A stretch of DNA of 64,000 nucleotides from Apostichopus japonicus (lineage: Eukaryota > Echinodermata > Holothuroidea > Aspidochirotida > Stichopodidae): contig NC_092568.1 in the NCBI RefSeq assembly GCF_037975245.1, positions 42,149,631 to 42,213,630 of the forward strand, written 5' to 3'. The translations under genes were made by a program, and so were the position numbers. Below are positions 50,611 through 63,149 of the stretch, one piece after another; within the stretch, counting starts at the first letter, position 1, and every line of letters starts with the position of its first letter. Under the pieces are notes generated by a model, which was not told the origin of the DNA, searched no databases, and saw nothing but the letters and a program-made list of their open reading frames with translations.

Positions 50611-53600
50611 TTAACAGGCCTTTGATATTGCAGCCAAAATTCTGATGAAATAAAAAGCCAGAAAATTATATAAATAACAACCAGAAGTATCAAAATAAAA
50701 ATAGAGAGCATTATTATGGATGTACATTCTCCTATTGTCATACAAAAACACTACTATTGATACTCCAAGACAATGGTCTTAGGTAAGTCAAAATGAGTCT
50801 TAACATAAGCATATGGTGGTCCCACTGTCTCAATTTATCTTTTAGTATCTTTTAGTATGTAACCCAGCGCAAGTCCACATTTCCGGGGAGATGGTATTCC
50901 TCCAAATTAGTTTGAGATATCGTAAAGCTATGGTAAATGTTTGGTAACCACTGTTGGATTTATCTACCACATTTGGAAACCTTATACATTAGATTAAATT
51001 TCTGATAATTCAGTTTTTCATGGGGGACCAAGATCTCTGATTACTATAATGTATGCTGTACCTTCTGAAGGAGGCATTGCAAGAGACCCTCTCTTAAAAT
51101 AAGATCTCTCGTCTTTTAACTTATGATAGTTCTTAGACAAACAGAAAGAAGGAGGGAGGGAGTAGGGAAGGAAGCAAGGTTCCTGTGGGGAGGCGGTGCT
51201 TTCAATGCAATCTGTGTTATAAAAACTCTGGGCTATCATCTAAAGAATCCTTCAAATAGTACCTAATGTCATGGGAGTAACTCTCTGCCATACTACCTGA
51301 TGGCATGGGAGTCACTCGCTACCATACTACCTGATGGCATGGGAGTCACTCTCTGCCATACTACCTGATGGCATGGGAGTCACTCTCTGCCATACTACCT
51401 GATGGCATGGGAGTCACTCGCTACCATACTACCTGATGGCATGGGAGTCACTCGCTACCATACTACCTGATGGCATGGGAGTCACTCTCTGCCATACTAC
51501 CTGATGGCACAGGAGTCACTCTCTGCCATACTACCTGATGGCACAGGAGTCACTCTCTGCCATACTACCTGATGGCACGGGAGTCACTCTCTACCATACT
51601 ACCTGATGGCACGGGAGTCACTCTCTGCCATAGAACCTGATGGCACGGGAGTCACTCTCTGCCATAGAACCTGATGGCACGGGAGTCACTCTCTACCATA
51701 CTACCTGATGGCATGGGAGTCACTCTCTGCCATACTACCTGATGGCATGGGAGTCACTCTCTACAATACTACCTGATGGCATGGGAGTCACTCTCTGCCA
51801 TACTACCTGATGGCATGGGAGTAATTCTCTGCCATACTACCTGATGGCATGGGAGTCACTCTCTACCATACTACCTGATGGCATGGGAGTCACTCTCTGC
51901 CATACTACCTGATGGCATGGGAGTCACTCTCTGCCATACTACCTGATGGCATGGGAGTCACTCTTTACCATACTACCTGATGGCATGGGAGTCACTCTCT
52001 GCCATACTACCTGATGGCACGGGAGTCACTCTCTGCCATACTACCTGATGGCATGGGAGTCACTCTCTGCCATACTACCTGATGGCATGGGAGTAATTCT
52101 CTGCCATACTACCTGATGGCATGGGAGTCACTCTCTACCATACTACCTGATGGCATGGGAGTAATTCTCTGCCATACTACCTGATGGCATGGGAGTCACT
52201 CTCTACCATACTACCTGATGGCATGGGAGTCACTCTCTGCCATACTACCTGATGGCACGGGAGTCACTCTCTGCCATACTACCTGATGGCATGGGAGTCA
52301 CTCTCTGCCATACTACCTGATGGCATGGGAGTCACTCTCTGCCATAGAACCTGATGGCATGGGAGTCACTCTGCCATACTACCTGATGGCACGGGAGTCA
52401 CTCTCTACCATACTACCTGATGGCACGGGAGTCACTCTGCCATACTACCTGATGGCACGGGAGTCACTCTCTGCCATACTACCTGATGGCACGGGAGTCA
52501 CTCTCTGCCATACTACCTGATGGCACAGGATTCACTCTCTGCCATACTAACTGATGGCACGGGAGTCACTCTCTGCCATAGAACCTGATGGCATGGGAGT
52601 CACTCTCTGCCATACTACCTGATGGCACAGGAGTCACTCTCTGCCATACTACCTGATGGCATGGGAGTCACTCTCTGCCATACTACCTGATGGCATGGGA
52701 GTCACTCTCTGCTATACTACCTGATGGCACGGGAGTCACTCTCTGCCATACTACCTGATGGCACAGGATTCACTCTCTGCCATACTACCTGATGGCATGG
52801 GAGTCACTCTCTGCCATAGAACCTGATGGCACTGGAGTAACTCTCTGCCATACTACCTGATGGCATGGGAGTCACTCTCTGCCATACTACCTGATTGCAC
52901 GGGAGTCACTCTCTGCCATACTACCTGATGGCATGGGAGTCACTCTGCCATACTACCTGATGGCACGGGAGTCACTCTCTGCCATACTACCTGATGGCAT
53001 GGGAGTAATTCTCTGCCATACTACCTGATGGCATGGGAGTCACTCTCTGCCATACTACCTGATGGCACGGGAGTCACTCTCTGCCATACTACCTGATGGC
53101 ACGGGAGTCACTCTCTTCCATACTACCTGATGGCATGGGAGTCACTCTCTGCCATAGAACCTGATGGCACGGGAGTAACTCTCTGCCATACTACCTGATG
53201 GCATGGGAGTCACTGCCATACTACCTGATGGCATGGGAGTCACTCTCTGCCATACTACCTGATGGCACGGGAGTCACTCTGCCATACTACCTGATGGCAC
53301 GGGAGTCACTCTCTGCCATACTACCTGATGGCATGGGAGTCACTCTGCCATACTACCTGATGGCACGGGAGTCACTCTCTGCCATACTACCTGATGGCAC
53401 GGGAGTCACTCTCTGCCATACTACCTGATGGCATGGGAATCACTCTCTGCCATACTACCTGTTGGCATGGGAGTCACTCTCTGCCATACTACCTGATGGC
53501 ACGGGAGTCACTCTCTGCCATACTACCTGATGGCACGGGAGTCACTCTCTGCCATACTACCTGATGGCACGGGAGTCACTCTCTGCCATACTACCTGATG

Positions 53601-56600
53601 GCATGGGAGTCACTCTCTGCCATACTACCTGATTGCACGGGAGTCACTCTCTGCCATACTGAATGTGATGGCATGGGAGTCACTCTGCCATACTACCTAA
53701 TGGCACGGGAGTCACTCTCTGCCATACTACCTGATGGCATGGGAGTATTTCTCTGCCATACTACCTGATGGCATGGGAGTCACTCTCTGCCATACTACCT
53801 GATGGCATGGGAGTAATTCTCTGCCATACTACCTGATGGCACGGGAGTCACTCTCTGCCATACTACCTGATGGCATGGGAGTAATTCTCTGCCATACTAC
53901 CTGATGGCACGGGAGTCACTCTCTGCCATACTACCTGATGGCATGGGAGTAATTCTCTGCCATACACCCTGATGGCATGGGAATCACTCTCTGCCATACT
54001 ACCTGATGGCATGGGAGTCACTCTCTGCCATACTACCTGATGGCATGGGAGTAATTCTCTGCCATACTACCTGATGGTATGGGAGTAATTCTCTGCCATA
54101 CTACCTGATGGTATGGAAGTAATTCTCTGCCATACTGGCTGATGACAGAGTAATCTTCACATCTCACAACATCTCAGTATGCTATTTTACTAACTGCTGG
54201 AGAGACAAGCCAAGGGAAAAACAAACTTACATTTTCTCAGGAATGAACTGGTTGCACATATTGCCAAAGACGTAGACCAAGCCTGTTGCATACTCGTTCT
54301 GAGGAGAGAGATGTCATATATACATTAGTACTGAGTTTTCAATAGATGAGACTACCATGTAAACAGTAAATGGTGTTGTATGCACATTACTATGGCTTCA
54401 AACACATATATATTAAATAAAATGTCACCCCCAGTAAATCAACTCTTAAATATTTATAAGCACAACCTTGCAGTTAGACCTAATTACAGACATGATTTAC
54501 AATGTAAGTGTGCCTCAGAAAGCACCATTTGACTTCTAAACTCTGAATTTTCTTGTAATGGGGAAAAACTTGGCACGAGAACAAAGTGAAAATGAAAAAG
54601 GAACATTTGTTAAAAGCGACAAAGTAATATCCTCTTTGCAGAATTGAAAGGAAGATCAATATTTACTAAAGCATAAACTGAGCAGGATGTGGATGAAGTT
54701 ACCAGAAAAACACTAGAAATATGCAACATCACCATGGAGACAGGGGTATACTCAGTTAACTAGCATGTTCATTTAAATCCTTTTATGAGTGTCACGGGTA
54801 ACATAATATTTGCCATGCATATTTAAAGCCTCGTAAATCCACTTTAAATCCTTTTATGAGTGTCACAGGTAACATGATATTTGCAATGTATATTTAAGGC
54901 CTTGTAAATCAACTTTAAATCCTTTTATGAGTGTCATAGGTAATATGATATTTGCCATGCATATTTAAAGCCTTGTAAATCCACTTTAAATCCTTTTATA
55001 AGTGTCACAGGTAACATGATATTTGCCATGTATATTTAAGGCCTTGTAAATCAACTTTAAATCCTTTTATGAGTGTCATAGGTAATATGATATTTGCCAT
55101 GTATATTTAAAGCCTGGTAAATCCACTTTAAATCCTTTTATGGGTGTGACAGGTAATATAATATTTGCCATGCATATTTAAAGCCTTGTAAATCTGCCTT
55201 AAAGATAACTCAAGAAATACTATTGAAATGCATAAAATCAAGAAAAGTCAGTCATTTATGACATTTCTACATTTCTACAAAGGATAACAAGTTAACTAGA
55301 GGTATCATTGACATTCAACTACAAAGCTAAAAATTTTTAACATCAATTTGAAATATAGGGAGCTAAACAGGACAAGCAGCAACTCTTGACACTTGGAAGG
55401 ACTTGTTTTCCAAAGCCAGCATCTAAACAAGAAACCGTACCTCAAGCATCCTAGATGAAGGAAGACTTTATTCTAGCTTCAGAGGATTCTGCTACCAATT
55501 GCATTTTAAATGTAAATCATACTAGTTAATTTGTGGATTTGTGCTTACATTTTATGTCACCAATAATTGTAATCATTTTTAGAAAGCTTTCCAGTTAATA
55601 TTTATAGCAACATCACAGATTTCTTTATTGTAATGAGGGTGCTCATCAGTTTGCACTTTTTTCAATTAATGACAGCAATAACAAAAAAAACTTCCTGGTT
55701 AACAGCTCTGCTTACTGTATATCCTCCCTAATGGTTATAGACATTTGAATTTCAAAAACTTACAACTCACAAGATCATATCTGGCTCTAAAGAAAAGCCA
55801 ACATGAGACTAATCAAGTTTAAGTTTAGTCTCTTCATCTCACAGTGTGTTATGCCAGACAAAGTACTAATAGAGCTGCTAAGATAAAGCTAAACGAGAGT
55901 TACTCGTATTTCCTACTCACCTGACCAAGACGGAAACAATTCTCAGAGAAGGCACTAACCACTGTCTTGTAACACACCTTGTTATGAACAGTCAGTTTCT
56001 TGGGCCTTGTCATGTATAAGGTGGCCATTTTGTCATCTTTGGCCACAACGCTTGCAATAAGCTGGACTGTTTTGATCATCAAACGTTGATGCTGATGAAA
56101 AATGTTGGATTAAGTAAGTGATAAAGTATCTAAACTTTCAAGGGTCCCCCTGTTAGACTTGGATAAGAACCCATCTGCATAATACACAGTGGAATACAGT
56201 GAACACAAAACTCAAATATAACGGTCGTCTGATAGTCTGAGACGACCAAAAATCACTTTGGACAACCTAAAACACTGCTTAGGTTGTCCGACAGGGGACT
56301 AGCATTTGTGAGTGTTCAACACTTCCAACAAAACTTGGAAAATCCCTATATTTTTAAATCAAAATCTGGCCTAAGAAAGTGTTAGTATCTATAGTTGGTA
56401 TCCCCCCCACCCCCCCCCCCCCCCGGTTCATATTAGAAACAACATAAGAAATAAATTACACTTTGTTACTTTCCAAAACGAGGGGAAAATCCTACACTTA
56501 AGCTGTATCCACACCCCTTCGTATCTCTAACTTGCAGTTTCCATGGTTTGTTATTAGTAAAGAAAGAATGTGCATAATATGAGTTAACTCACTCATGCTT

Positions 56601-59600
56601 GAAGCATTGACATCCTGCAGTTTGGCCAATGTGAAAGTTTCTTTTTCTTTTCACAAACCCTTCCTCTAATAATTGCAACTGATCTCAAAGGCATTCTAAC
56701 CCAAACATCAGAGTCAGAGAGATGACCATACCTCTAAATGACATGGGGCTAGTGACTTGGAACTGTTCAGGACCAGCTGGTACAGCAATACCTTTTCAGA
56801 TGATTGGTTGACTTGACAAGAAATGTTGCAATGTTAACAACACCTGATCTCATAAGTGAGGGTGATATTTCAAATTGAGTAATCACTATACCAACAGAAA
56901 TCTGGATTAATGCTGTTTTTCATGTCAGAGTTACTACAACAGCTTCAGCACAGGAACTAGTCACAATTGTGACTCCATCCAACCCTCTTCTCCCATCCTC
57001 TTTCCCCCAGGTGATTGAAATATTTAGGGCATACAACTCTGATAGTCCTTTTACAAAACAACAAACTAACTACTTGAAAGAAATCTACTGAGAATACAAA
57101 ATAGCTAGTTTAAGAGAACACAGAACATTACTAATGATTAATTTAGCATCATTTGTTTCATTATTAAAAAGCCATCATCCTCTTTGATATATTTTAAGTT
57201 ACCTCTGAAACCTCTGTAATTTGTCTGAGGATATCGTCCCGTTTCTGGAGGTCTTTCTCATCCCTGAGGGCCATATGCAGCTTTGTCATTTGGATCTCAC
57301 GAGATGGGATGACAGAAAACTGGAAAGAAAATATTGACATTATTAATGTTGGTCATGATGAATTGCACCAACATAATACCGAGTCTCCTCATTCAATCTA
57401 TACACTACCAGCAAAAGGTATTATCTGAATATCAAGACATATTGCATAAAAATATTCATTTTCTAACATACAGCCATGTGACCTACTAAGACTATTTGGT
57501 GGTCTTTCATGCTAGTAGAGAGATATTGTGTAACCTTATCAGACTATGTGTGGTCTTTCTTTATAGTGTAGAGACATTGCTTCACCTAATCAGACCATTT
57601 GTGGTCTTTGTAGTATGTAGACATTTTATATCCTGCTCAAACTATTTGGTGGTCTTTCATTCTAGTAGAGAGATATTGTGTAACCTTATCAGACTATGTG
57701 TGGTCTTTCTTTATAGTGTAGAGACATTGCTTCACCTAATCAGACTATTTGTGGTCTTTGTAGTATGTAGACATTTTATATCCTGCTCAAACTATTTGGT
57801 GGTCTTTCATTCTAGTAGAGAGATATTGTGTAACCTTATCAGACTATGTGTGGTCTTTCTTTATAGTGTAGAGACATTGCTTCACCTAATCAGACCATTT
57901 GTGGTCTTTGTAGTATGTAGACATTTTATATCCTGCTTAAACTATTTGGTGGTCTTTCATTCTAGTAGAGAGATATTGTGTAACCTTATCAGACTATGTG
58001 TGGTCTTTCTTTATAGTGTAGAGACATTGCTTCACCTAAACAGACTATTTGTGGTCTTTGTAGTATGTAGACAGTTTACACCCTGCTCAAACTATTTGCA
58101 GGCTTTCATTCTAGCAGAGAGATATTGTGTAACCTTATCAGACTATGTGTGGTCTTTCTTTCTAGTGTACAGACATTATGTAATGTTATCAGACTTTTTG
58201 TGGTCTTTCCATTGTGAAGACATTTTACACCCTGCTTTAACTATTTGCAGTCTTTCATTCTAGCAGAGAGACATTGTGTAACCTACAGACTATTTGTGAT
58301 CAATGCAATAAGCATACAGACGTATGGTGTATCACCACATGAGAAAGCTTATTAAGACAAACGTAATCGTCCTCTAAAGATTGAATAACTCTTACCGAAT
58401 CATGAGACCGGGGACCCTTACTTTCCTTCTTGACTGGTCCAGATGAGCTGCTACCTCCTTGGAAGTCAATCAGAGACTCAGTTTGGAAGTCCATATTTCC
58501 ATATTCAGATACATGACTCTCCTGAGTTTCCTGCTTCACAAGTTTAAACTGCTGATCCAAAGTCTCTGTGGACAGATCTTCCTACAAAAACAAAAACATT
58601 AATCCAATTATATCAAACCAACGACACCACAAACAAGTAACATTGTGACTTTAAATACTGATATAGTATCTGGTGTTCAACAATGAGTGCAATGTGGTGT
58701 TCAGCGATGAGTACAATATGGTGTTCAACAATGAGTACAATGTGGTGTTCAATGATGAATACAATGTGGTGTTCAACAAGGAGTACAATGTGGTGTTCAA
58801 CAAGGAGTACAATGTGGTGTTCAACAATGAGTACAGTACAATGTGGTGTTCAACAAGGAGTACAAAGTGGTGTTCAACAATGAGTACAATGTGGTGTTCA
58901 ACGATGAGTGTAATGTGGTGTTCAACAATGGACATCACTATTTCACAATAAGGGTTGATTGATGTAGCCTCTACTTACTGTCCAACTAATCTATAAATAG
59001 ATCCGACCTCCTGGAAATTAAACATACTGTTAAAGAACATTGAAAATGACCAACACTGACAGCAACAGCAGTGTTCAGTCTTAATGGTCTGCTATGGGCC
59101 AGCCCCACAGTAGAATAAATAAGTAAGGAGGACGGTCTGTTTGGGTCTTTCTCTCAATTCTGTTCCATCAATATACAGTCAATTCTGCATTGCTCAAATG
59201 CACTTAGGTACCCTGTCCAATAAAAAGCTGCAGCAGTTGCAAAATCCCAGTAAGGCTGTAGTAAGGCTGCAGTAAGGCTGCAACAAGGCTGCATTAAGGC
59301 TGTAGCAATGCTGCAGCAAGACTGCAGTAAGGCTGAATAAATATCACAAGACCAGCCGTGAATATTGTGTGTAACAGCAGTCCCTTCAAGCTCCTGCTAC
59401 TGCCACTGTGTCTACATCATTGCTGCCTGTTATCAAGTCTATAGCCAGAGAATACAACTCACCATGAAGTACCAAATTATGCCCTACAAATAGAACACTG
59501 TGATGCATGCTGAAGCTAACATTGCACCTGAATACTATCGTGCTATTGAACACTGTGTTGTGCCTATAGGTTTTGAAATATTCTTCTGTACGGGGTAATC

Positions 59601-62600
59601 AAATGATATATTCGGAAATTGTAGTGTTTAGTTCCAGACACATTCTACAATTAAAGAGACATATTAAGTTTAGTGCAGATTTGATGGCACCTCACTCTTA
59701 TGATGGATCATATTGTGAGAGACATATCATACATTTGATCTGAACATTTCCCATCAACCATTTCCTTGTGCCATTTCACTGAAATGTGAGCAAACTAACA
59801 ATAACACATTAAATGTTCAGGAACTAATTAAAAGTCTGAGATCTTTAGACCTTCTTGTTTGAAATTTTCCAACTCAACTAAATTCTTGAGTATGATCAGA
59901 CTCTCAACAATCTTTCACTTGTTATATTTTGCTTTTTAAAATTACAGATAAATAAGTTTCTTCCATCAAAGTTTCAATATTTATTAGCATAAGCTATTTC
60001 CTATGGGTATTGCTAAATAGATCGCATGTAGTCTAAACATTACTCTAGTTTAAAGAGGATACTGTACAATAGCTCTTATGTAAACTATGCATCCCTCTAC
60101 ACTCAATAGGATATTGTATGATAGACCTTATGCAATCTATACATCTCTATAGACCAGGGATGTATATAACACTCAATGTCATCAACTTACTGCATCTGAA
60201 TCTTCCATCCAATGAATGCTGTACTCATCCCCAAGGCATGGCATCCCAGTAACATTGCAGTAAAACCCATAAGATGACTCATCAGGGTCAGCCGCAGTGG
60301 TAGCATAAATGTTAGTATCAGTTGGAAGGTCAACAAACATTGACCCAGACTCACAGGCTTCCAGGTAAAACACCAACTGCAGAACACAGGAAAGTAAATA
60401 TTATATGCACCCTCTGTCTGATGTAAACATCAAGTTAAATGAATCTGGAGAAACTATCACACAGTAAATACGCGCGTATCATGCATGGAGGGTCATGTGA
60501 TGTGTTCCAGGGTGTACTAATATATTACTCTCCCATTACACATGATCATTTCACCCAACTAGTACGTAAATGTGTATGCGTGCTTAGAGCAGCAGACGAC
60601 ACCCGTTACTTAGCAATAATCGTGCCTGTAGCCTAACGTGATAGCTATATTCCCGTCGAGCAGCTTTAGGCTCTGTTCTATGGAGAATTCCGTGGCTGCA
60701 CTGAACTAAACATTTCCCCACAGCAACACGTCCAGTTCAACAATCCTTTTCGACAAAATATCGTTCTTGAATACAATTCAGACATCGTCATCGACATTTC
60801 CCGCTGCAAGCCCAATGTATCTGTACTTGTTCTGTGCCAGCATGTCTAACGTTAGCATATTAGCTATGAAGTACCAGCACCTTCTTACGCCGTTAGTTCC
60901 CATGTCCGATCCATCTTGGTGCAAATCTTTTACGAAGTCACTAACACTATTCTCGAACTGCTACAGAGAAATATCAGTTTGGTACCACCCTGGAACACAT
61001 CACATGACCCTCCATGCATGGTACGCACGCCCAATTGACATGAATCCTCCAGATTTCTTAAACTCGTTGGATGTAAATGAGTTATCATGAACAAATATTG
61101 ACCCAGACTCACAGGCTTCCAAGTAAAATACCAACTGCAGAACACAGAAAAATAAATATTACATGCACCCTCTGTCTGATGTGAATGAGTTATCATGAAC
61201 AAACATTGACCCAGATTCACAGGCTTCCAAGTAAAACACCAACTGCAGAACACAGAAAAGTAAATTTTATATGAACCCTCTGTCAGATGTTAATGAGTTA
61301 TTTACAAGTCATGCAGTTCCACCATAGAAATATCATCCATGCAGCAATCGGTAGTCGCAACTTCATAAAACAACAGCAAAGACAAGATCACATTTAATTG
61401 GTGTGTTTTCATACAATTACAATGAGATAAGTACATAATAATCAACTACCCTGTTAACCAAGGATCCAGTTTTTATACAACCTGTATGAATTTATTTAAC
61501 CTACAATGATTGGCTGACTTCTAAAAAGTCCAAAATAATATGCAAGAGTTTCAAAAATCGGTGCTTTTAAAAGACTTCCAATCTATTCTTTTAAAGTGAT
61601 TCTTTAATTCCATTGTTTTCTCCAGCCCATTCAAATCAATTATTCAAATCAAATCTTCAAATCAGGTATTCAATTACCCTAATCTGCACCAATCCTAATC
61701 TTCAGTAATCCTCACCAATCCTAAACCTTCATATCCACTTTTTCAAATCCAAATCTTTAAATCTGATACTTTTAACCCCAGTCCTAATAATTATGAACTA
61801 TGTTAAACTATCAATTACATATTCACTCAGGTTTCCTAAAGTCTTCTGAAGTTACATAAAGATTTGTAACTTGAGCTTGTTACGAATTCACTTGGCTAAT
61901 CCCTTTGCAGGTGTGAGTGCATCTTTGATTTAAAGTAGATAATCAAATTCACAATACTAATTGCAACATTGAGACATTCACTGAATATGAAGTACATGGT
62001 TTGATTTGCTTACCTTTCCATACATTTCATTGTCATGCATTGTATGCAATGCTGCTAGCAGATCTGTACTGTACAGCTGTATAGAGAATGCATTAGAGAG
62101 TTTGATAGAATTTCACCGACACAACAGAACTGACGGATGGACGGACTAACGGATGGCTAACAGGCCATAGCCCAGTTGATCTAGGAATTCCTTAACACCA
62201 TAATTAAAGACATACCCAAATGACTGTTTCAAAAGATTGATGATATACCAGTATAAAGAACACATCTATGTGACTGATTGGAAATATTGATGATATACCA
62301 GCATAAATAACCCATCTACATAACTGCTAGGAAATATTGATGATATACCAGCATAAAGAACACATCTACATGACTGCTAGGAAATATTGATGATATACCA
62401 GCATAAAGAACACATCTACAAGACAGCTCGGAATTATTGATAATAATAACAGCATAAAAGAACACATCTCACATCTACATGACTGCTTGGAAATATTGAT
62501 GATATACCAGCATACAGAACACATGACTACTTGGAAATATTGATGATATACCAGTATAAAGAACCCATCTACATGACTGCTTGGAAATATTGATGATATA

Positions 62601-63000
62601 CCAGCATAAAGAACACATCTACATGACTACTTGGAAATATTGATGATATACCAGCATAAAGAACACATCTACATGACTACTTGGAAATATTGATCATATA
62701 CCAGTATAAAGAACCCATCTACATGACTGCTTGGAAATATTGATGATATACCAGCATAAAGATGTGACAGAGCATATTTGTTTTATGTCACTTTGAACAC
62801 AAACAGCTCCTAAAAGAAAGAGATTGTGACACTATTAAAGTTCACTCATTGTTTGCACAATAATGAAGGTTTTCATTAAACCTGTCTTTAGATGGACAGC
62901 ACAGCTAAACCTAGGGATATTTACCTCTGAGGAAGGGAATGCAATCAGGTCTGTGGCCCCATGATCAGCAAAGTAAACAAAGACATGGTCATCAGAATCA
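50611..63000 (-). CDS. LGMN: Legumain (asparaginyl endopeptidase, family C13), 5' exons outside window
   Basis: Eight exons on the minus strand are 62925-63000, 62014-62076, 60191-60376, 58396-58581, 57203-57319, 55921-56091, 54231-54298 and 50611-50641. All internal joins are phase 0 except the last (AT|A). They give 298 residues plus a partial first codon. The first holds the catalytic His ([11 protein letters not shown]). The third holds the catalytic Cys ([12 protein letters not shown]), then [14 protein letters not shown] and [14 protein letters not shown]. The rest is the pro-domain or stabilising C-terminal domain with Cys spacing as in human legumain ([13 protein letters not shown]; then C plus 16 residues to the final C). 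The enzyme is a lysosomal protease that cuts after Asn and is made as a zymogen. The signal peptide and N-terminal exons lie beyond 64000. If the donor at 54230 is not used, a TAA follows at once, giving a shorter end. Confidence 0.92.
51245..54140. repeat. 34-bp minisatellite, about 85 copies, in the last legumain intron
   Basis: The unit is CATACTACCTGATGGCATGG followed by GAGTCACTCTCTGC. Recurrent variants are CATGG/CACGG/CACAGG, CTACC/CTGCC, TAGAACC for TACTACC, and TAATTCT for CACTCT. Some copies lack 2 or 4 bp. Open frames at 52320-52520 and 53198-53428 arise only from the repeat. Confidence 0.97.
54772..55200. repeat. 71-bp tandem repeat, about 6 copies
   Basis: The unit runs CCTTTTATGAGTGTCACAGG, then TAACATGATATTTGCCATG, then TATATTTAAGGCCTTGTAAA, then TCCACTTTAAAT. 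It lies in the legumain intron between 54299 and 55920. Confidence 0.9.
57494..58285. repeat. 150-bp higher-order tandem repeat (3 x about 50 bp), about 5 copies
   Basis: GGTGGTCTTTCAT recurs at 57498, 57648, 57798 and 57948, exactly 150 bp apart. Each 150-mer holds three related blocks of about 50 bp, each with 'ctattt/ctatgt' plus 'gtggtcttt' plus 'agacatt'. As 150 is a multiple of three, a 255-codon frame stays open. It is intronic and has no coding evidence. Confidence 0.93.
58670..58935. repeat. 24-bp minisatellite, about 11 copies
   Basis: The unit is GTGGTGTTCAACAATGAGTA plus CAAT. It lies in the legumain intron 58582-60190. Both strands stay open because 24 is a multiple of three. 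Confidence 0.93.
59228..59340. repeat. 12-bp repeat tract (AAGGCTGCAGTA)
   Basis: About nine imperfect copies of AAGGCTGCAGTA/AAGGCTGCAACA in the same intron. Confidence 0.85.
60428..61069. mobile_element. 642-bp DNA transposon with long inverted repeats and 8-bp target duplication
   Basis: The inverted ends are about 85 bp long. They start CATCAAGTTAAATGAATCTG (left) and CAACGAGTTTAAGAAATCTG (right, read inward). Both arms contain ATGCATGGAGGGTCATGTGA followed by TGTGTTCCAGGGTG. A perfect 8-bp duplication GATGTAAA flanks it (60420-60427 and 61070-61077). Removing the insert restores an exact 108-bp tandem period in the legumain sequence. hAT and P-type elements both make 8-bp duplications, so the class is open. 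The plus open frame 60767-61090 shows no transposase features. Confidence 0.9.
61090..61134 (-). pseudogene. partial duplicate of legumain catalytic-Cys exon (copy 2)
   Basis: The 45 nt repeat the 5' end of exon 60191-60376, with its splice acceptor (CTGCAG). It still encodes [14 protein letters not shown], then runs into non-exon sequence with no splice donor. It lies upstream of the real exon in transcription order, so it offers a decoy acceptor. Confidence 0.88.
61198..61242 (-). pseudogene. partial duplicate of legumain catalytic-Cys exon (copy 3)
   Basis: It has the same 45-nt fragment and acceptor, 108 bp upstream in genomic spacing from copy 2. The flanking sequence 'gttaatgagttat' is shared with copy 2. 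It shows a tandem triplication of the exon-intron border. Confidence 0.88.
62215..62760. repeat. 50-bp minisatellite, about 11 copies
   Basis: The unit is TGGAAATATTGATGATATAC, then CAGCATAAAGAACACATCTA, then CATGACTGCT. It lies in the legumain intron 62077-62924. Confidence 0.93.
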
Positions 63001-63149
63001 CTAAAGAAAAAACAAAACAGGCGGAAAAATGTATCTTTCATAGCACAAATGGATATACATACATGTAGTGACACACTATTAACTCCAGACTCACACAAGA
63101 TGCTGACTGCATTAAAAGGATCAGGTGACATGATGTGAGTGTAAGTTAA

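Noticed and set aside
51245-54140. Possible CRISPR-like array of regular 34-bp repeats
   Set aside because: The copies are head to tail with no unique spacers, and this is an animal genome.
57496-58263. 255-codon open frame on the plus strand
   Set aside because: It arises from the 150-bp repeat period, lies in a legumain intron, and the sequence has no domain features.
60182-60636. Other frames across the legumain Cys exon ([11 protein letters not shown] and similar)
   Set aside because: They are shadows of the true frame, which matches legumain through the whole exon with correct splice sites.
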